A stretch of 64,000 nucleotides of DNA from Clostridiales bacterium (GTDB lineage Bacteria; Bacillota; Clostridia; DUOD01). Positions within the stretch are counted from its first letter, which is position 1. The number at the start of each line of letters is the position of its first letter. Where the stretch lies: NCBI GenBank assembly GCA_012838995.1, contig DUOD01000065.1, positions 1 through 64,000 of the forward strand. Reading direction: 5' to 3'. The notes under the pieces were generated by a model. The model saw only the letters and a program-made list of their open reading frames with translations. It was not told the DNA's origin and ran no database searches. Positions 9,528 to 18,135 of this stretch are shown piece after piece. The translations under genes were made by a program, and so were the position numbers.

Positions 9528-10526
9528 ATGCAGCATTCCATACTGGCAATTATTTTAGCTTTTATTATAGTCATTATTTTAGGTCCGATAATAATCCCTG
9601 TGCTGTCCAAACTTAAGTTTGGACAGATGATAAGGGAAGACGGTCCCAGGAGCCATCTGAAAAAAGCAGGGACCCCGACCATGGGCGGTATATTAATGTT
9701 GATATCATTGATATTGGTGACATTTTTATTAACCAGGGGCAGTAATAATTTAATGCTGGCCGCCCTGTTGGTTACCCTTGGTTACGGGATAATCGGGTTT
9801 ATCGATGATTTTATTAAGATTGTACGAAAAAGGTCTTTGGGTTTACGGGCGTATCAAAAGCTAATCGGCCAAATAGGTATAGCGGCGATCTTTGCTTATT
9901 ATGTCTATACCAACTCTATTATCGGCAGTAGCGTGTACATCCCCTTTACCGATACCCAAGTGGATTTGGGAATAATGTATATACCGATAACCGTCTTTAT
10001 TATTGTGGGCACGGTGAACAGCGTGAACCTTACCGACGGTTTGGACGGCCTGGCAGCGGGTGTGACCACGGTAGTGGCTGCTACCTTTACCCTCATATGT
10101 CTGGCCTACTCCCTTTTATTGCTGGACAGCGGACAGTTGTATTACGGCAACGAATTATCAAATGTGGGGATATTTGCAGGTGCGTTAACGGGTGCGTGCC
10201 TGGGATTTCTAAGATTTAATTCCAACCCGGCCCAGGTTTTTATGGGTGATACCGGTTCCCTGGCCCTGGGAGGGGCGGTGGCATCCATTGCCATCGTTAT
10301 GAAGCTGCAGTTTTTCCTTCCCATAATGGGTGGAATATATGTTATAGAGACCTTATCGGTGATACTGCAGGTTGCATATTTTAAATTAACGGGAAAAAGG
10401 ATGTTTAGGATGAGCCCTATTCACCACCACTTTGAGTTAAAGGGCCTAAGGGAAAATAAGGTGGTTACTTTGTTTGTCATTGCAACCATTATTTTATGTT
10501 TGATAACCATACTGGCTCTAAATTAA
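9528..10526 (+). CDS. mraY: Phospho-MurNAc-pentapeptide transferase MraY
   Basis: MraY transfers phospho-MurNAc-pentapeptide to undecaprenyl phosphate and makes lipid I in the membrane. The 332-residue polytopic product carries the family's catalytic aspartates and histidines: GFIDDFIK (about 86-93), NLTDGLDGLAAG (about 165-176), FMGDTGSLALGG (about 239-250) and the SPIHHHFEL histidine motif (about 296-304). The N-terminal PTMGGI segment is also present. The ATG at 9528 is served by an AGAGGGGA ribosome site located inside the murF end. Confidence 0.97.
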   Translation: MQHSILAIILAFIIVIILGPIIIPVLSKLKFGQMIREDGPRSHLKKAGTPTMGGILMLISLILVTFLLTRGSNNLMLAALLVTLGYGIIGFIDDFIKIVRKRSLGLRAYQKLIGQIGIAAIFAYYVYTNSIIGSSVYIPFTDTQVDLGIMYIPITVFIIVGTVNSVNLTDGLDGLAAGVTTVVAATFTLICLAYSLLLLDSGQLYYGNELSNVGIFAGALTGACLGFLRFNSNPAQVFMGDTGSLALGGAVASIAIVMKLQFFLPIMGGIYVIETLSVILQVAYFKLTGKRMFRMSPIHHHFELKGLRENKVVTLFVIATIILCLITILALN

Positions 10527-10559
10527 GCAGTTTATATTGATAAAAGGTTGGGGTAATCA

Positions 10560-11918
10560 GTGGAATATAACGATAAAACAGTGTTAATAGTAGGTTTAGC
10601 AAGGAGCGGTATAGCAGCGGCTAAGTTTCTCAGCAAAAGGGGTGCCTGTGTGGTTGTAAAGGAAGATAAACCACCAGGACAACTAAAATACGCCTTGGAA
10701 AAATTACAGGGCTTGAATATAGAATATCATTTAAAAGATGATTACGACATTCCCTTTGACGAGTGTTCCTTGGTCGTGGTCAGTCCCGGGGTGCCATTGG
10801 ATCATCCTACCGTAGCAACAGCCCAGGCTAATAATATACCGGTAATAAGCGAACTTGAATTGGCCTATAGGCATTGCCCTGCCCAATTAATTGCCATTAC
10901 CGGTACCAACGGCAAAACCACAACAACGGCTTTGACGGGGGAGATATTAAAGGCCGGGGGCAGAAAAACCTATGTGGCGGGTAACATTGGGATACCTTTG
11001 ATAGAAGTGGTTGAAGATGCAAGAATTGGCGATGTAGTTGTATGTGAGGTTAGTAGTTTTCAGCTGGAGACCGTCCATCTCTTCAACCCTTATATAGCCG
11101 CTATACTCAATATTACAGAAGATCACCTTAATAGGCACAAAACTATGGAAAACTACCTACGGATGAAGACTAAAATCTTCCAAAACCAGGGTCCCGATCA
11201 ATTTTTAGTAATAAACCGAGATGACAACGTGCTCGTGGATGGGGCATCAAAGGCCAAGGCTAAGGTGATGTATTTCAGTAAAAAAACCAACTTAAAAAAG
11301 GGTTGCTATGTAGAGGATGACACCATTGTAATTTCAATGGACAATAAAAAAATGCCGGTTTGTTCGGTCCAAGATCTTAAGATGCCGGGCGAGCACAATA
11401 TAGAAAATGCCTTGGCAGCGTGTTTGATCGGATTTTTAGCCGGTGTTGCCGTTAATGATATCGGCAGGGCCTTGATAAAGTTCCCCGGCGTGGAACACAG
11501 GCTTGAGTATGTTGATACCATAGGCGGCGTTGAGTACTACAACGATTCCAAGGGTACCAATCCGGAGGCCTCGATTAAGGCGATAAATGCAATGGCCAGG
11601 CCTATAATCCTGATTGCCGGTGGCATGGATAAGGGTAGTGATTTCAGCCCGCTTATAAAACACTTTTTCGGTAAGGTAAAAGAACTGGTGTTGCTGGGGG
11701 AGGCTGCAAACAGAATAGAGGCCCAGGCAATACGTCTGGGATTCAAAAATATACATAAGGTATCGTCTTTAGAAGAAGCGGTGGACAAATCAAGTCAACT
11801 GGCCCAAGGGGGAGATTGTGTCCTGTTATCCCCTGCCTGCGCCAGCTGGGATATGTTTAAGGATTTTGAAGAAAGGGGCAGGCTGTACAAGAAGGCCGTT
11901 GGCAATTTGAGGAGGTAG
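10560..11918 (+). CDS. murD: UDP-MurNAc-L-alanine:D-glutamate ligase MurD
   Basis: MurD adds D-glutamate in the cytoplasmic steps of peptidoglycan synthesis. The 452-residue protein has an N-terminal nucleotide-binding fold with GLARSGIAAAKFL, then the ATP loop GTNGKTTTTA (about 116-125), ILNITEDHLNRH and the C-terminal GVEHRLEYV and NDSKGTNPEA blocks typical of MurD. The start is a GTG at 10560 after AAGGTTGGGG. It ends 4 nt before ftsW, consistent with one operon. Confidence 0.96.
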   Translation: MEYNDKTVLIVGLARSGIAAAKFLSKRGACVVVKEDKPPGQLKYALEKLQGLNIEYHLKDDYDIPFDECSLVVVSPGVPLDHPTVATAQANNIPVISELELAYRHCPAQLIAITGTNGKTTTTALTGEILKAGGRKTYVAGNIGIPLIEVVEDARIGDVVVCEVSSFQLETVHLFNPYIAAILNITEDHLNRHKTMENYLRMKTKIFQNQGPDQFLVINRDDNVLVDGASKAKAKVMYFSKKTNLKKGCYVEDDTIVISMDNKKMPVCSVQDLKMPGEHNIENALAACLIGFLAGVAVNDIGRALIKFPGVEHRLEYVDTIGGVEYYNDSKGTNPEASIKAINAMARPIILIAGGMDKGSDFSPLIKHFFGKVKELVLLGEAANRIEAQAIRLGFKNIHKVSSLEEAVDKSSQLAQGGDCVLLSPACASWDMFKDFEERGRLYKKAVGNLRR

Positions 11919-11922
11919 GTAA

Positions 11923-13020
11923 ATGCCCAGAAAAACATGTGATTATCCCGTATTATTTACCACCATACTACTAGTGTCCATCGGTATAGTTATGATATTT
12001 AGTGCAAGTTATTACTATGCCTTCCATAGATTTGGCGATTATTATTATTTTTTCAAGCGGCAGTTGGGATGGGCGGCGGTTGGGCTGCTGGCAATGATTT
12101 TTACCATGAATTTTGATTACTGGAGATTGGAGAAGTTCGGAAAGCCGTTATTATTGGTCAGCATCATTATGTTGGCCGCTCTGTTTATACCCGGTGTGGG
12201 TATTGAAACCAATGAGGCCGTTAGATGGTTGGGCATCGGCAGTTTTAGGATCCAGCCGTCGGAGGTGGCCAAATTGGCCCTTATTCTTTATATGGCATCC
12301 AGCATGGCAAGGAAAAAGGAGGCCATGACCACCTTTACCAAGGGAGTATTGCCTTATGTGATAGTACTAATAATATTGTTTGGTTTAATAATAAAACAGC
12401 CTAATTTAAGTACTGCGGGTATTATTGTGATGCTGGGTTTCATCCTGATGTTTGTCGGTGGAACCAAGCTATGGCATTTAATTATCTTAATAGTACTGGG
12501 AGGAGCCGGTGCGGCGTATTTTGTCACCTCGGCGGAATATCGAATGGAACGTTTAATGTCCTTTACCGATCCGTGGAGCGATCCCTTGGATACAGGTTAC
12601 CAGGTAATACAATCCTTGTATTCTTTAGGTTCCGGCGGTCTGTTCGGCACAGGTTTGGCCAATAGCATGCAAAAATACTTATACATACCTGAACCCCAGA
12701 CAGACTTTATATTTGCCATAATTGGTGAGGAATTGGGTTTTATAGGCGCCGTAACAGTAATTATCCTTTTTATGGTATTAATCTGGAGGGGGATCAAAAT
12801 AGCCATAACGGCACCCGATAGCTTTTCGTGTTTTGTAGCCACCGGGATAACGTCTATGATCGCTCTACAGGTTATATTAAATATAGCGGTGGTCACGTCA
12901 TCGGTGCCGCCCACCGGTGTGCCCTTACCCTTTATTACATACGGTGGTTCTTCACTGGTTATAACAATGGCGAGTGTTGGTATATTGCTTAATATATCAA
13001 GGTATGCCAAGATGAATTAG
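11923..13020 (+). CDS. ftsW: SEDS peptidoglycan polymerase FtsW/SpoVE
   Basis: This is a polytopic SEDS-family glycosyltransferase that polymerises lipid II, working with the class B PBP encoded upstream. The 365-residue protein has about ten membrane segments and the conserved blocks VRWLGIGSFRIQPSE (about 91-105), KQPNLSTAG, GYQVIQSLYSLGSGGLFGTGL, EPQTDFIFAIIGEELGF and PPTGVPLPFITYGGSS. In this position the gene may be either the division enzyme FtsW or the sporulation paralog SpoVE; the sequence alone does not separate them. The ATG follows GGAGGTAGGTAA. Confidence 0.94.
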   Translation: MPRKTCDYPVLFTTILLVSIGIVMIFSASYYYAFHRFGDYYYFFKRQLGWAAVGLLAMIFTMNFDYWRLEKFGKPLLLVSIIMLAALFIPGVGIETNEAVRWLGIGSFRIQPSEVAKLALILYMASSMARKKEAMTTFTKGVLPYVIVLIILFGLIIKQPNLSTAGIIVMLGFILMFVGGTKLWHLIILIVLGGAGAAYFVTSAEYRMERLMSFTDPWSDPLDTGYQVIQSLYSLGSGGLFGTGLANSMQKYLYIPEPQTDFIFAIIGEELGFIGAVTVIILFMVLIWRGIKIAITAPDSFSCFVATGITSMIALQVILNIAVVTSSVPPTGVPLPFITYGGSSLVITMASVGILLNISRYAKMN

Positions 13021-13033
13021 GAGTTGAAGTTTG

Positions 13034-14173
13034 ATGAGAGTAATGATTACCGGCGGGGGTACGGGTGGGCATATTTATCCGGGTATTGCCATAGCAAAGC
13101 ATATAAAAGAAAAAGTAGAGGATGTAAAAATAGTTTTTGTAGGTACAAAAGACGGTTTGGAAAGGCAATTGGTACCCGGTGAGGGTTTTGACTTTGAAAT
13201 GATAAGGGTTAAAGGATTTAAACGGAAAATTTCCCTTGAAAATATCGCTGTATTAAAGGAATTAATACTGGGTTTAGGGGATGCTAAAAGGTTCATAAAA
13301 AGGTTTAAACCCCATGTGGTAATAGGTACGGGGGGGTATGTCAGCGGTCCCGTTATATTTATCGCTTCGTTATACGGGATACCCACTCTGATCCATGAAC
13401 AAAATGTCCTACCGGGTATATCCAATAGGATATTAGCCAGGTTTGCCGACAGAATTGCCGTAAGCTTCAAAGAATCTTTCAGGTTTTTCCCCAAGGGAAA
13501 TAAGACGGTTCTAACCGGCAATCCTGTACGCAAGGAATTTTTTGAAGCGTCCAAAGAGGACAGCAGGGAAAGATTAGGCCTTAAGACGGACGTACCCACG
13601 GTACTGGGTGTAGGCGGTAGCAGGGGTGCCTTAAGAATTAACCAGGCAATGGTGGAACTCATAGATGACATTATAAAAAACAGAAAGAATATACAGGTGA
13701 TACATTCCACAGGCCAAAACCAATATGATAGGGTGATAAATGAATTTGGGGGGCGGGGGATACGGTTAAAGGATCATCCCAACGTTAAGGTTAAGCCATA
13801 TATAAAGGACATGGCCCAAGCAATAGCCTGTGCGGATTTGGTGGTGTCCAGGGCGGGAGCCACAGCATTGGCCGAGATAACGGCTGCCGGCAAACCGGCG
13901 GTGTTGATACCTTCACCTTATGTAACAGGCAATCACCAGGAATACAACGCCAGGGCCCTCGAAAAGGAGGGCGCGGCTGTCGTCTTTTTAGAAAGCCAAT
14001 TAGACAGCGGTTTTTCCTTCACAAAGGCGGTATACGATTTACTCATGGATAAAAATAAATTAAGTGAAATGGAAAAAAACAGCAGGGAAATCGCCCCGAA
14101 GGATGCCGTTGACAGGATATATAAAGAGGTTTGTTCGTTGGTATCAAAGGCCCATGACAGTAACACCTTATGA
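13034..14173 (+). CDS. murG: Lipid II synthase MurG
   Basis: MurG transfers GlcNAc from UDP-GlcNAc to lipid I on the inner face of the membrane. The protein begins MRVMITGGGTGGHIYPG, the donor-side glycine loop, and continues with GTGGYVSGP, HEQNVLPGISN, GGSRGA and SRAGATALAEITAAGKPAVLIPSP, all MurG signatures. I prefer the ATG at 13034 (379 residues); a TTG just upstream at 13031 would add one residue. The AGGAG at 13019-13023 overlaps the ftsW stop. Confidence 0.96.
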   Translation: MRVMITGGGTGGHIYPGIAIAKHIKEKVEDVKIVFVGTKDGLERQLVPGEGFDFEMIRVKGFKRKISLENIAVLKELILGLGDAKRFIKRFKPHVVIGTGGYVSGPVIFIASLYGIPTLIHEQNVLPGISNRILARFADRIAVSFKESFRFFPKGNKTVLTGNPVRKEFFEASKEDSRERLGLKTDVPTVLGVGGSRGALRINQAMVELIDDIIKNRKNIQVIHSTGQNQYDRVINEFGGRGIRLKDHPNVKVKPYIKDMAQAIACADLVVSRAGATALAEITAAGKPAVLIPSPYVTGNHQEYNARALEKEGAAVVFLESQLDSGFSFTKAVYDLLMDKNKLSEMEKNSREIAPKDAVDRIYKEVCSLVSKAHDSNTL

Positions 14174-14245
14174 CCGTGTGCATACAATAGTTATATAATA
14201 CTACTTTACTTCTTGTAAAAAAATATACGCCTGGAGGTGCACTAA

Positions 14246-15505
14246 TTGGATAGGCTGTCAATATATGGGCCGACAAGACTTAAGGGAGAAGTTACCGTAG
14301 CCGGGGCAAAAAATTCAGTACTACCCATCCTTGCGGCTTCGATAATAAGTGATAAAGAAGTGGTTATTCTGGATTGTCCAAAATTGTTGGACGTAGATTA
14401 TATGCTTAAAATAATGACCATGGTGGGTTGCAAAGTAAAAAGAGAGGGTTCGACGGTAGTAGTTGATTCCTCCGGGGTGGATCAATGGGTATTACCCGAC
14501 CAATTGGTAAAGGAGATGCGTTCTTCGGTTATATTACTGGGCTCAATATTAGGTAAATTGGGAAAGGTACAACTTACATATCCCGGTGGTTGTGAGATAG
14601 GTCTACGGCCCATCGACTTACATCTAAAGGGACTAAAACAACTGGGCACGATAATTAACGAAGAAAATGGACATTTATACTGCGAAGCAAAGGAACTGGT
14701 GGGAACCGACATACACCTGGATTACCCAAGTGTGGGGGCCACCGAAAACATTATGCTGGCGTCGGTTTTTGCCCGCGGCAGGACAATAATAAGAAATGCT
14801 GCCAAGGAGCCCGAAATAGTGGACTTGCAGGATTTTTTGAATGTCCTCGGCTGTAATATATATGGTGCAGGTACAAGTACCATATACATAGAAGGCTTTT
14901 CAAGGATAAACAGGGTTGAATATAGAATCATCCCCGACAGAATAGTGGCAGGAACGTACATGTTAGCCGCCGCCATTACTCAGGGGTATGTACTGATTAA
15001 AAATATTATTCCCCAGCACATCCATACCGTTTTAGTTAAGTTAAAGGAGTGCGGATGCGATGTAACAAACCATAAAAACAGCATAAGGGTAAGGGGTAAG
15101 GGTCGGCTAAAAGCAAAAGACGTTATAAAAACCTTGCCCTATCCGGGGTTCCCCACCGATATGCAGGCACCCATGATGGCGGCCATGTCCGTTGCCGACG
15201 GCACAACAGTGTTTATAGAAACCATTTTTGAAAATAGATATAAACACGTGCAAGAGCTGGTTCGTATGGGTGCGCAAATTCATGTTGACGGCAGGACAGC
15301 CATAGTAAAGGGTGTTGAAAGGCTTAACGGCTGCCAAGTAACTGCCCATGATCTCAGGGGCGGAGCCGCACTGGTGCTGGCGGGACTGGCTGCCCATGGA
15401 AATACGGTGGTTAATAATGTTAAATATATAGACAGAGGATACGACGGTTTGGATAAGGCTCTAAATCAGTTGGGTGCAAGGATAGATAGAATATCTTGCG
15501 TTTGA
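14246..15505 (+). CDS. murA: UDP-GlcNAc 1-carboxyvinyltransferase MurA
   Basis: MurA transfers enolpyruvate from phosphoenolpyruvate to UDP-GlcNAc, the committed step of peptidoglycan synthesis. The 419-residue protein shows AGAKNSVLPILAA (about 19-31) and the catalytic loop GGCEIGLRPIDLH with Cys116, the residue that fosfomycin alkylates in the family. Later blocks are PSVGATENIMLA and GFPTDMQAPMMA. The TTG start at 14246 has CTGGAGGTG upstream. Placement between murG and divIB is common in Clostridia. Confidence 0.96.
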   Translation: MDRLSIYGPTRLKGEVTVAGAKNSVLPILAASIISDKEVVILDCPKLLDVDYMLKIMTMVGCKVKREGSTVVVDSSGVDQWVLPDQLVKEMRSSVILLGSILGKLGKVQLTYPGGCEIGLRPIDLHLKGLKQLGTIINEENGHLYCEAKELVGTDIHLDYPSVGATENIMLASVFARGRTIIRNAAKEPEIVDLQDFLNVLGCNIYGAGTSTIYIEGFSRINRVEYRIIPDRIVAGTYMLAAAITQGYVLIKNIIPQHIHTVLVKLKECGCDVTNHKNSIRVRGKGRLKAKDVIKTLPYPGFPTDMQAPMMAAMSVADGTTVFIETIFENRYKHVQELVRMGAQIHVDGRTAIVKGVERLNGCQVTAHDLRGGAALVLAGLAAHGNTVVNNVKYIDRGYDGLDKALNQLGARIDRISCV

Positions 15506-15531
15506 AAAATTACAATTATGCAGGTTAGAAG

Positions 15532-16320
15532 ATGGACAATAAAGGTGTTCTGGCTATGAAACGAATAAAAAGAAGGAAACGTAAGTTCCATGTAGTATTG
15601 TTTATTTTGTTGATTTTACTTGCCTTTGGCGTGGTGTTGCTGGGTACCGACGTTTTCAATATAAAGAAAATTAGTGTTTTAGGAAACGAAAAATTACGGT
15701 ATAATCAAATTATCAAGCTATCGGGTATTACCCAGGGTGAAAATATTTTTAAGATAAAATTGGGTGAAGTGGTTAAAAGCATTGAACAAAATCCCTATAT
15801 CGTAGTGGATAATATATACAGGCGATTGCCTGACGAAATAGTCATAGAAATAACCGAAAGACAGATAAGCTACCTAATACCTTATTTGGGCTCATATATC
15901 GGAATAGACAGCCAGGGAGTAGTATTGGAAGTTGTTGATGACACAAGTATGATAGATAAACCTATAATCAATAGGCTGACTATCAGTAATTTTTCCCTGG
16001 GTGAAGAAATAGCTATAGCAGACCCTCAACAGGGACAAGCTTTGAAAGAAGTAATGGGTTCAATAGAGGAAAGCGGAATGTTTGAATACATTTCCGAAGT
16101 CAATTTAGAAAGACCGGATAACATAATTATATTTTCCAGGGAAGGGATAGAAGTAATAATGGGTGACACAAGAAACTTTGAGAATAAACTTAAATGGATG
16201 AAAATTGCTTTGGAAGATTTAAGACAGAAGGGCAACATCAGGGGGATACTGGATGTGAGTATTGACGGACAGGCTATTTTCAAACCTTTGGAAGGCAAGG
16301 GTGAAGGGAATGAAGGCTAG
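15532..16320 (+). CDS. divIB: Cell division protein DivIB/FtsQ
   Basis: This is a bitopic division protein that works with FtsL and DivIC. The 262-residue product has a basic N terminus (KRIKRRKRKFH), one membrane segment at about residues 22-40, and a POTRA domain starting at FNIKKISVLGNEKL (about 42-110), followed by a beta domain. The ATG at 15532 has only a weak ribosome site. An in-frame ATG at 15559, preceded by AAAGGTG, is a plausible alternative that removes nine residues. The 3 prime end overlaps the next gene by 11 nt. Confidence 0.88.
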   Translation: MDNKGVLAMKRIKRRKRKFHVVLFILLILLAFGVVLLGTDVFNIKKISVLGNEKLRYNQIIKLSGITQGENIFKIKLGEVVKSIEQNPYIVVDNIYRRLPDEIVIEITERQISYLIPYLGSYIGIDSQGVVLEVVDDTSMIDKPIINRLTISNFSLGEEIAIADPQQGQALKEVMGSIEESGMFEYISEVNLERPDNIIIFSREGIEVIMGDTRNFENKLKWMKIALEDLRQKGNIRGILDVSIDGQAIFKPLEGKGEGNEG

Positions 16321-17032
16321 AACTGGACAATACATAGCCTTGATGTTGGTTTCGGTAATACTGGGCATTGTTTTGGCCATTCAGTTCAAAAGCGTGCAAA
16401 AGGTAGGAGGAAGTGTATCCCTTCAAAGGGCTCAGGAACTATCAAACAAAGTCCAAAGATTGACCGAAGAAAATGAAAGCCTGGAAAACCAGATAAAGGA
16501 ATTCCAGCAAAGAATAAAGGAATATGAAGATGCCGCACAGGACGTGGACAAGATAACTGATACCATGTATAAAGAGCTGGAGAGGATAAGGATTTTGGCA
16601 GGTCTGTCGGATGTGGAGGGGCCCGGCATTGTTGTAACCGTTGATATGAAAACCCAGACCATAGACGAATTTACCGGGACAATTAACACCATTACCGACG
16701 AGGATTTGTTAAGGATAGTAAATGAACTCAATGCAGCGGGAGCGGAGGCCATTTCAATTAACGAAGAAAGGATTGTATCCACCACTGAAATCCGTAATGC
16801 AGGCAGGTTTATAAATATAAATACCAATTCCTATTCCACTCCTTTTATAATAAAGGCCATCGGAGATCCTAATAATTTGGAATCCGCTTTAATGTTGATA
16901 GGCGGTGTGGTGGATTACTTTAATGTTATTAATATTTCCATAGATATCAAAAAACATGATAAAATTATAATACCAAAGTATAAAGGAAATTTAGAAAATA
17001 GGTTTGCGCAACCTATTTTAGAAGGAAAATAG
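16310..17032 (+). CDS. DUF881 family protein (first copy)
   Basis: This DUF881 protein (YlxW/YlxX type) has one N-terminal membrane segment at about residues 8-25, then a predicted coiled coil (about 38-85) and the conserved domain starting at LAGLSDVEGPGIVVTV. It has the family motif VNELNAAGAEAISINEERIVSTTEIR. I chose the ATG at 16310, which has GTGAAGGGA just before it and overlaps divIB by 11 nt; an upstream TTG at 16262 would add 16 residues without a membrane-compatible start. The function of DUF881 proteins is not known; the setting suggests an envelope or division role. The stop abuts a second copy. Confidence 0.85.
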   Translation: MKARTGQYIALMLVSVILGIVLAIQFKSVQKVGGSVSLQRAQELSNKVQRLTEENESLENQIKEFQQRIKEYEDAAQDVDKITDTMYKELERIRILAGLSDVEGPGIVVTVDMKTQTIDEFTGTINTITDEDLLRIVNELNAAGAEAISINEERIVSTTEIRNAGRFININTNSYSTPFIIKAIGDPNNLESALMLIGGVVDYFNVINISIDIKKHDKIIIPKYKGNLENRFAQPILEGK

Positions 17033-17767
17033 ATGATAGACATGAGAAAGTATAGGGGACAAATTATAATTACCATTATCTGCGTGTTATTAGGCTTTTT
17101 ACTTACCGGAAAATACGGGAATTTAAGAAATACCGAGGAAATATCATCTATTAAAAGGATAGAAAGCATGCTTCAGGACATTACACGGCTGACTATACAA
17201 AAGGAAAAACTGTCCGAAAGGATGCGAAGCCTTGAGAATACCCTATGGGAACACGAGGAGTTTTTAGCTGAAAAGGACGTCAGCATTGAAAGAATAAGAA
17301 ATGAATTAAACAATACAAGGTTAATGGCAGGGTTGGAAGACGTACAGGGGCCGGGGATAGAAATAATTATCGATGATAGCAAAGGACCGCTGGAGGATGG
17401 CGTGGATTTAAACAGCTACCTTGTACACGATGAGGATTTGCTCCTCGTGGTAAACGCCCTTAATGCAGCAGGTGCAGAGGCCATTTCCATTAATGATCAA
17501 AGGATAGTGGCAAATACGCCCATAAAATGCGGAGGTCCAACGATAAACATTTCAGGCTCAAGGTTTACCCCTCCCTTTGTAGTTAAGGCCATAGGCGATA
17601 CCAAGGCCCTTTATAACATACTGATGGATGAACATGACGGTTTATATCATTATCTGCAGATGTGGGGACTGGAAGTAAGTGTAAAGCCCGTGGATAATGT
17701 TGAAATACCGAGATATTACGGCCAGGTGGAATTTAATTACGCAAAACCTGTAAAAGAAGGTGAATAA
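17033..17767 (+). CDS. DUF881 family protein (second copy)
   Basis: This is a tandem paralog of the preceding gene: 244 residues with a membrane segment at about residues 9-24, a coiled coil (about 43-85) and the DUF881 core from LAGLEDVQGPGIEIII. The signature VNALNAAGAEAISINDQRIVANTPIK is nearly identical to that of the upstream copy, which shows that the two arose by duplication. The start ATG lies directly after the stop of the first copy. The pair plus sbp sit between divIB and ftsA, as ylxW-ylxX-sbp do in Bacillus subtilis. No biochemical function is established. Confidence 0.85.
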   Translation: MIDMRKYRGQIIITIICVLLGFLLTGKYGNLRNTEEISSIKRIESMLQDITRLTIQKEKLSERMRSLENTLWEHEEFLAEKDVSIERIRNELNNTRLMAGLEDVQGPGIEIIIDDSKGPLEDGVDLNSYLVHDEDLLLVVNALNAAGAEAISINDQRIVANTPIKCGGPTINISGSRFTPPFVVKAIGDTKALYNILMDEHDGLYHYLQMWGLEVSVKPVDNVEIPRYYGQVEFNYAKPVKEGE

Positions 17768-17769
17768 TC

Positions 17770-18114
17770 ATGTTGTTACCGGTGATCGGTGTAATAGTTG
17801 GAATAATTATAGGACTGCTTTTGGATATTAATATACCTGCAGCCTATTCCTCATACATGTCTATTGCCGTGCTTGCAGCCCTGGATTCGGTTTTCGGCGG
17901 TATAAGGGCCAGTATTGAAAAGAAATTTCAAACCGATGTATTTATATCAGGTTTTTTCGGTAATGCTATTTTAGCAGCCGTTTTGGTATATATAGGCGAT
18001 AGGCTAGACGTACCTATATATTTGGCAGCTATCTTTGCCTTTGGAAGCAGGCTGTTTAAAAACTTTGCCTTGCTTAGGAGATATCTTTTAGAGAGCCTAA
18101 AAAACCGAAAATAG
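17770..18114 (+). CDS. sbp: Small basic membrane protein Sbp (DUF1290)
   Basis: This 114-residue protein has about three hydrophobic segments and the DUF1290 signature LAALDSVFGGIRASIEKKFQTDVFISGFFGNA (about residues 35-66). In Bacillus its homolog, small basic protein, is encoded immediately upstream of ftsA, as here. The ATG follows GAAGGTGAATAATC that overlaps the DUF881 stop. The role is unknown; conservation of position points to the division or envelope machinery. Confidence 0.85.
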   Translation: MLLPVIGVIVGIIIGLLLDINIPAAYSSYMSIAVLAALDSVFGGIRASIEKKFQTDVFISGFFGNAILAAVLVYIGDRLDVPIYLAAIFAFGSRLFKNFALLRRYLLESLKNRK

Positions 18115-18135
18115 TCATTTAGCAAGGGGGCGTTA

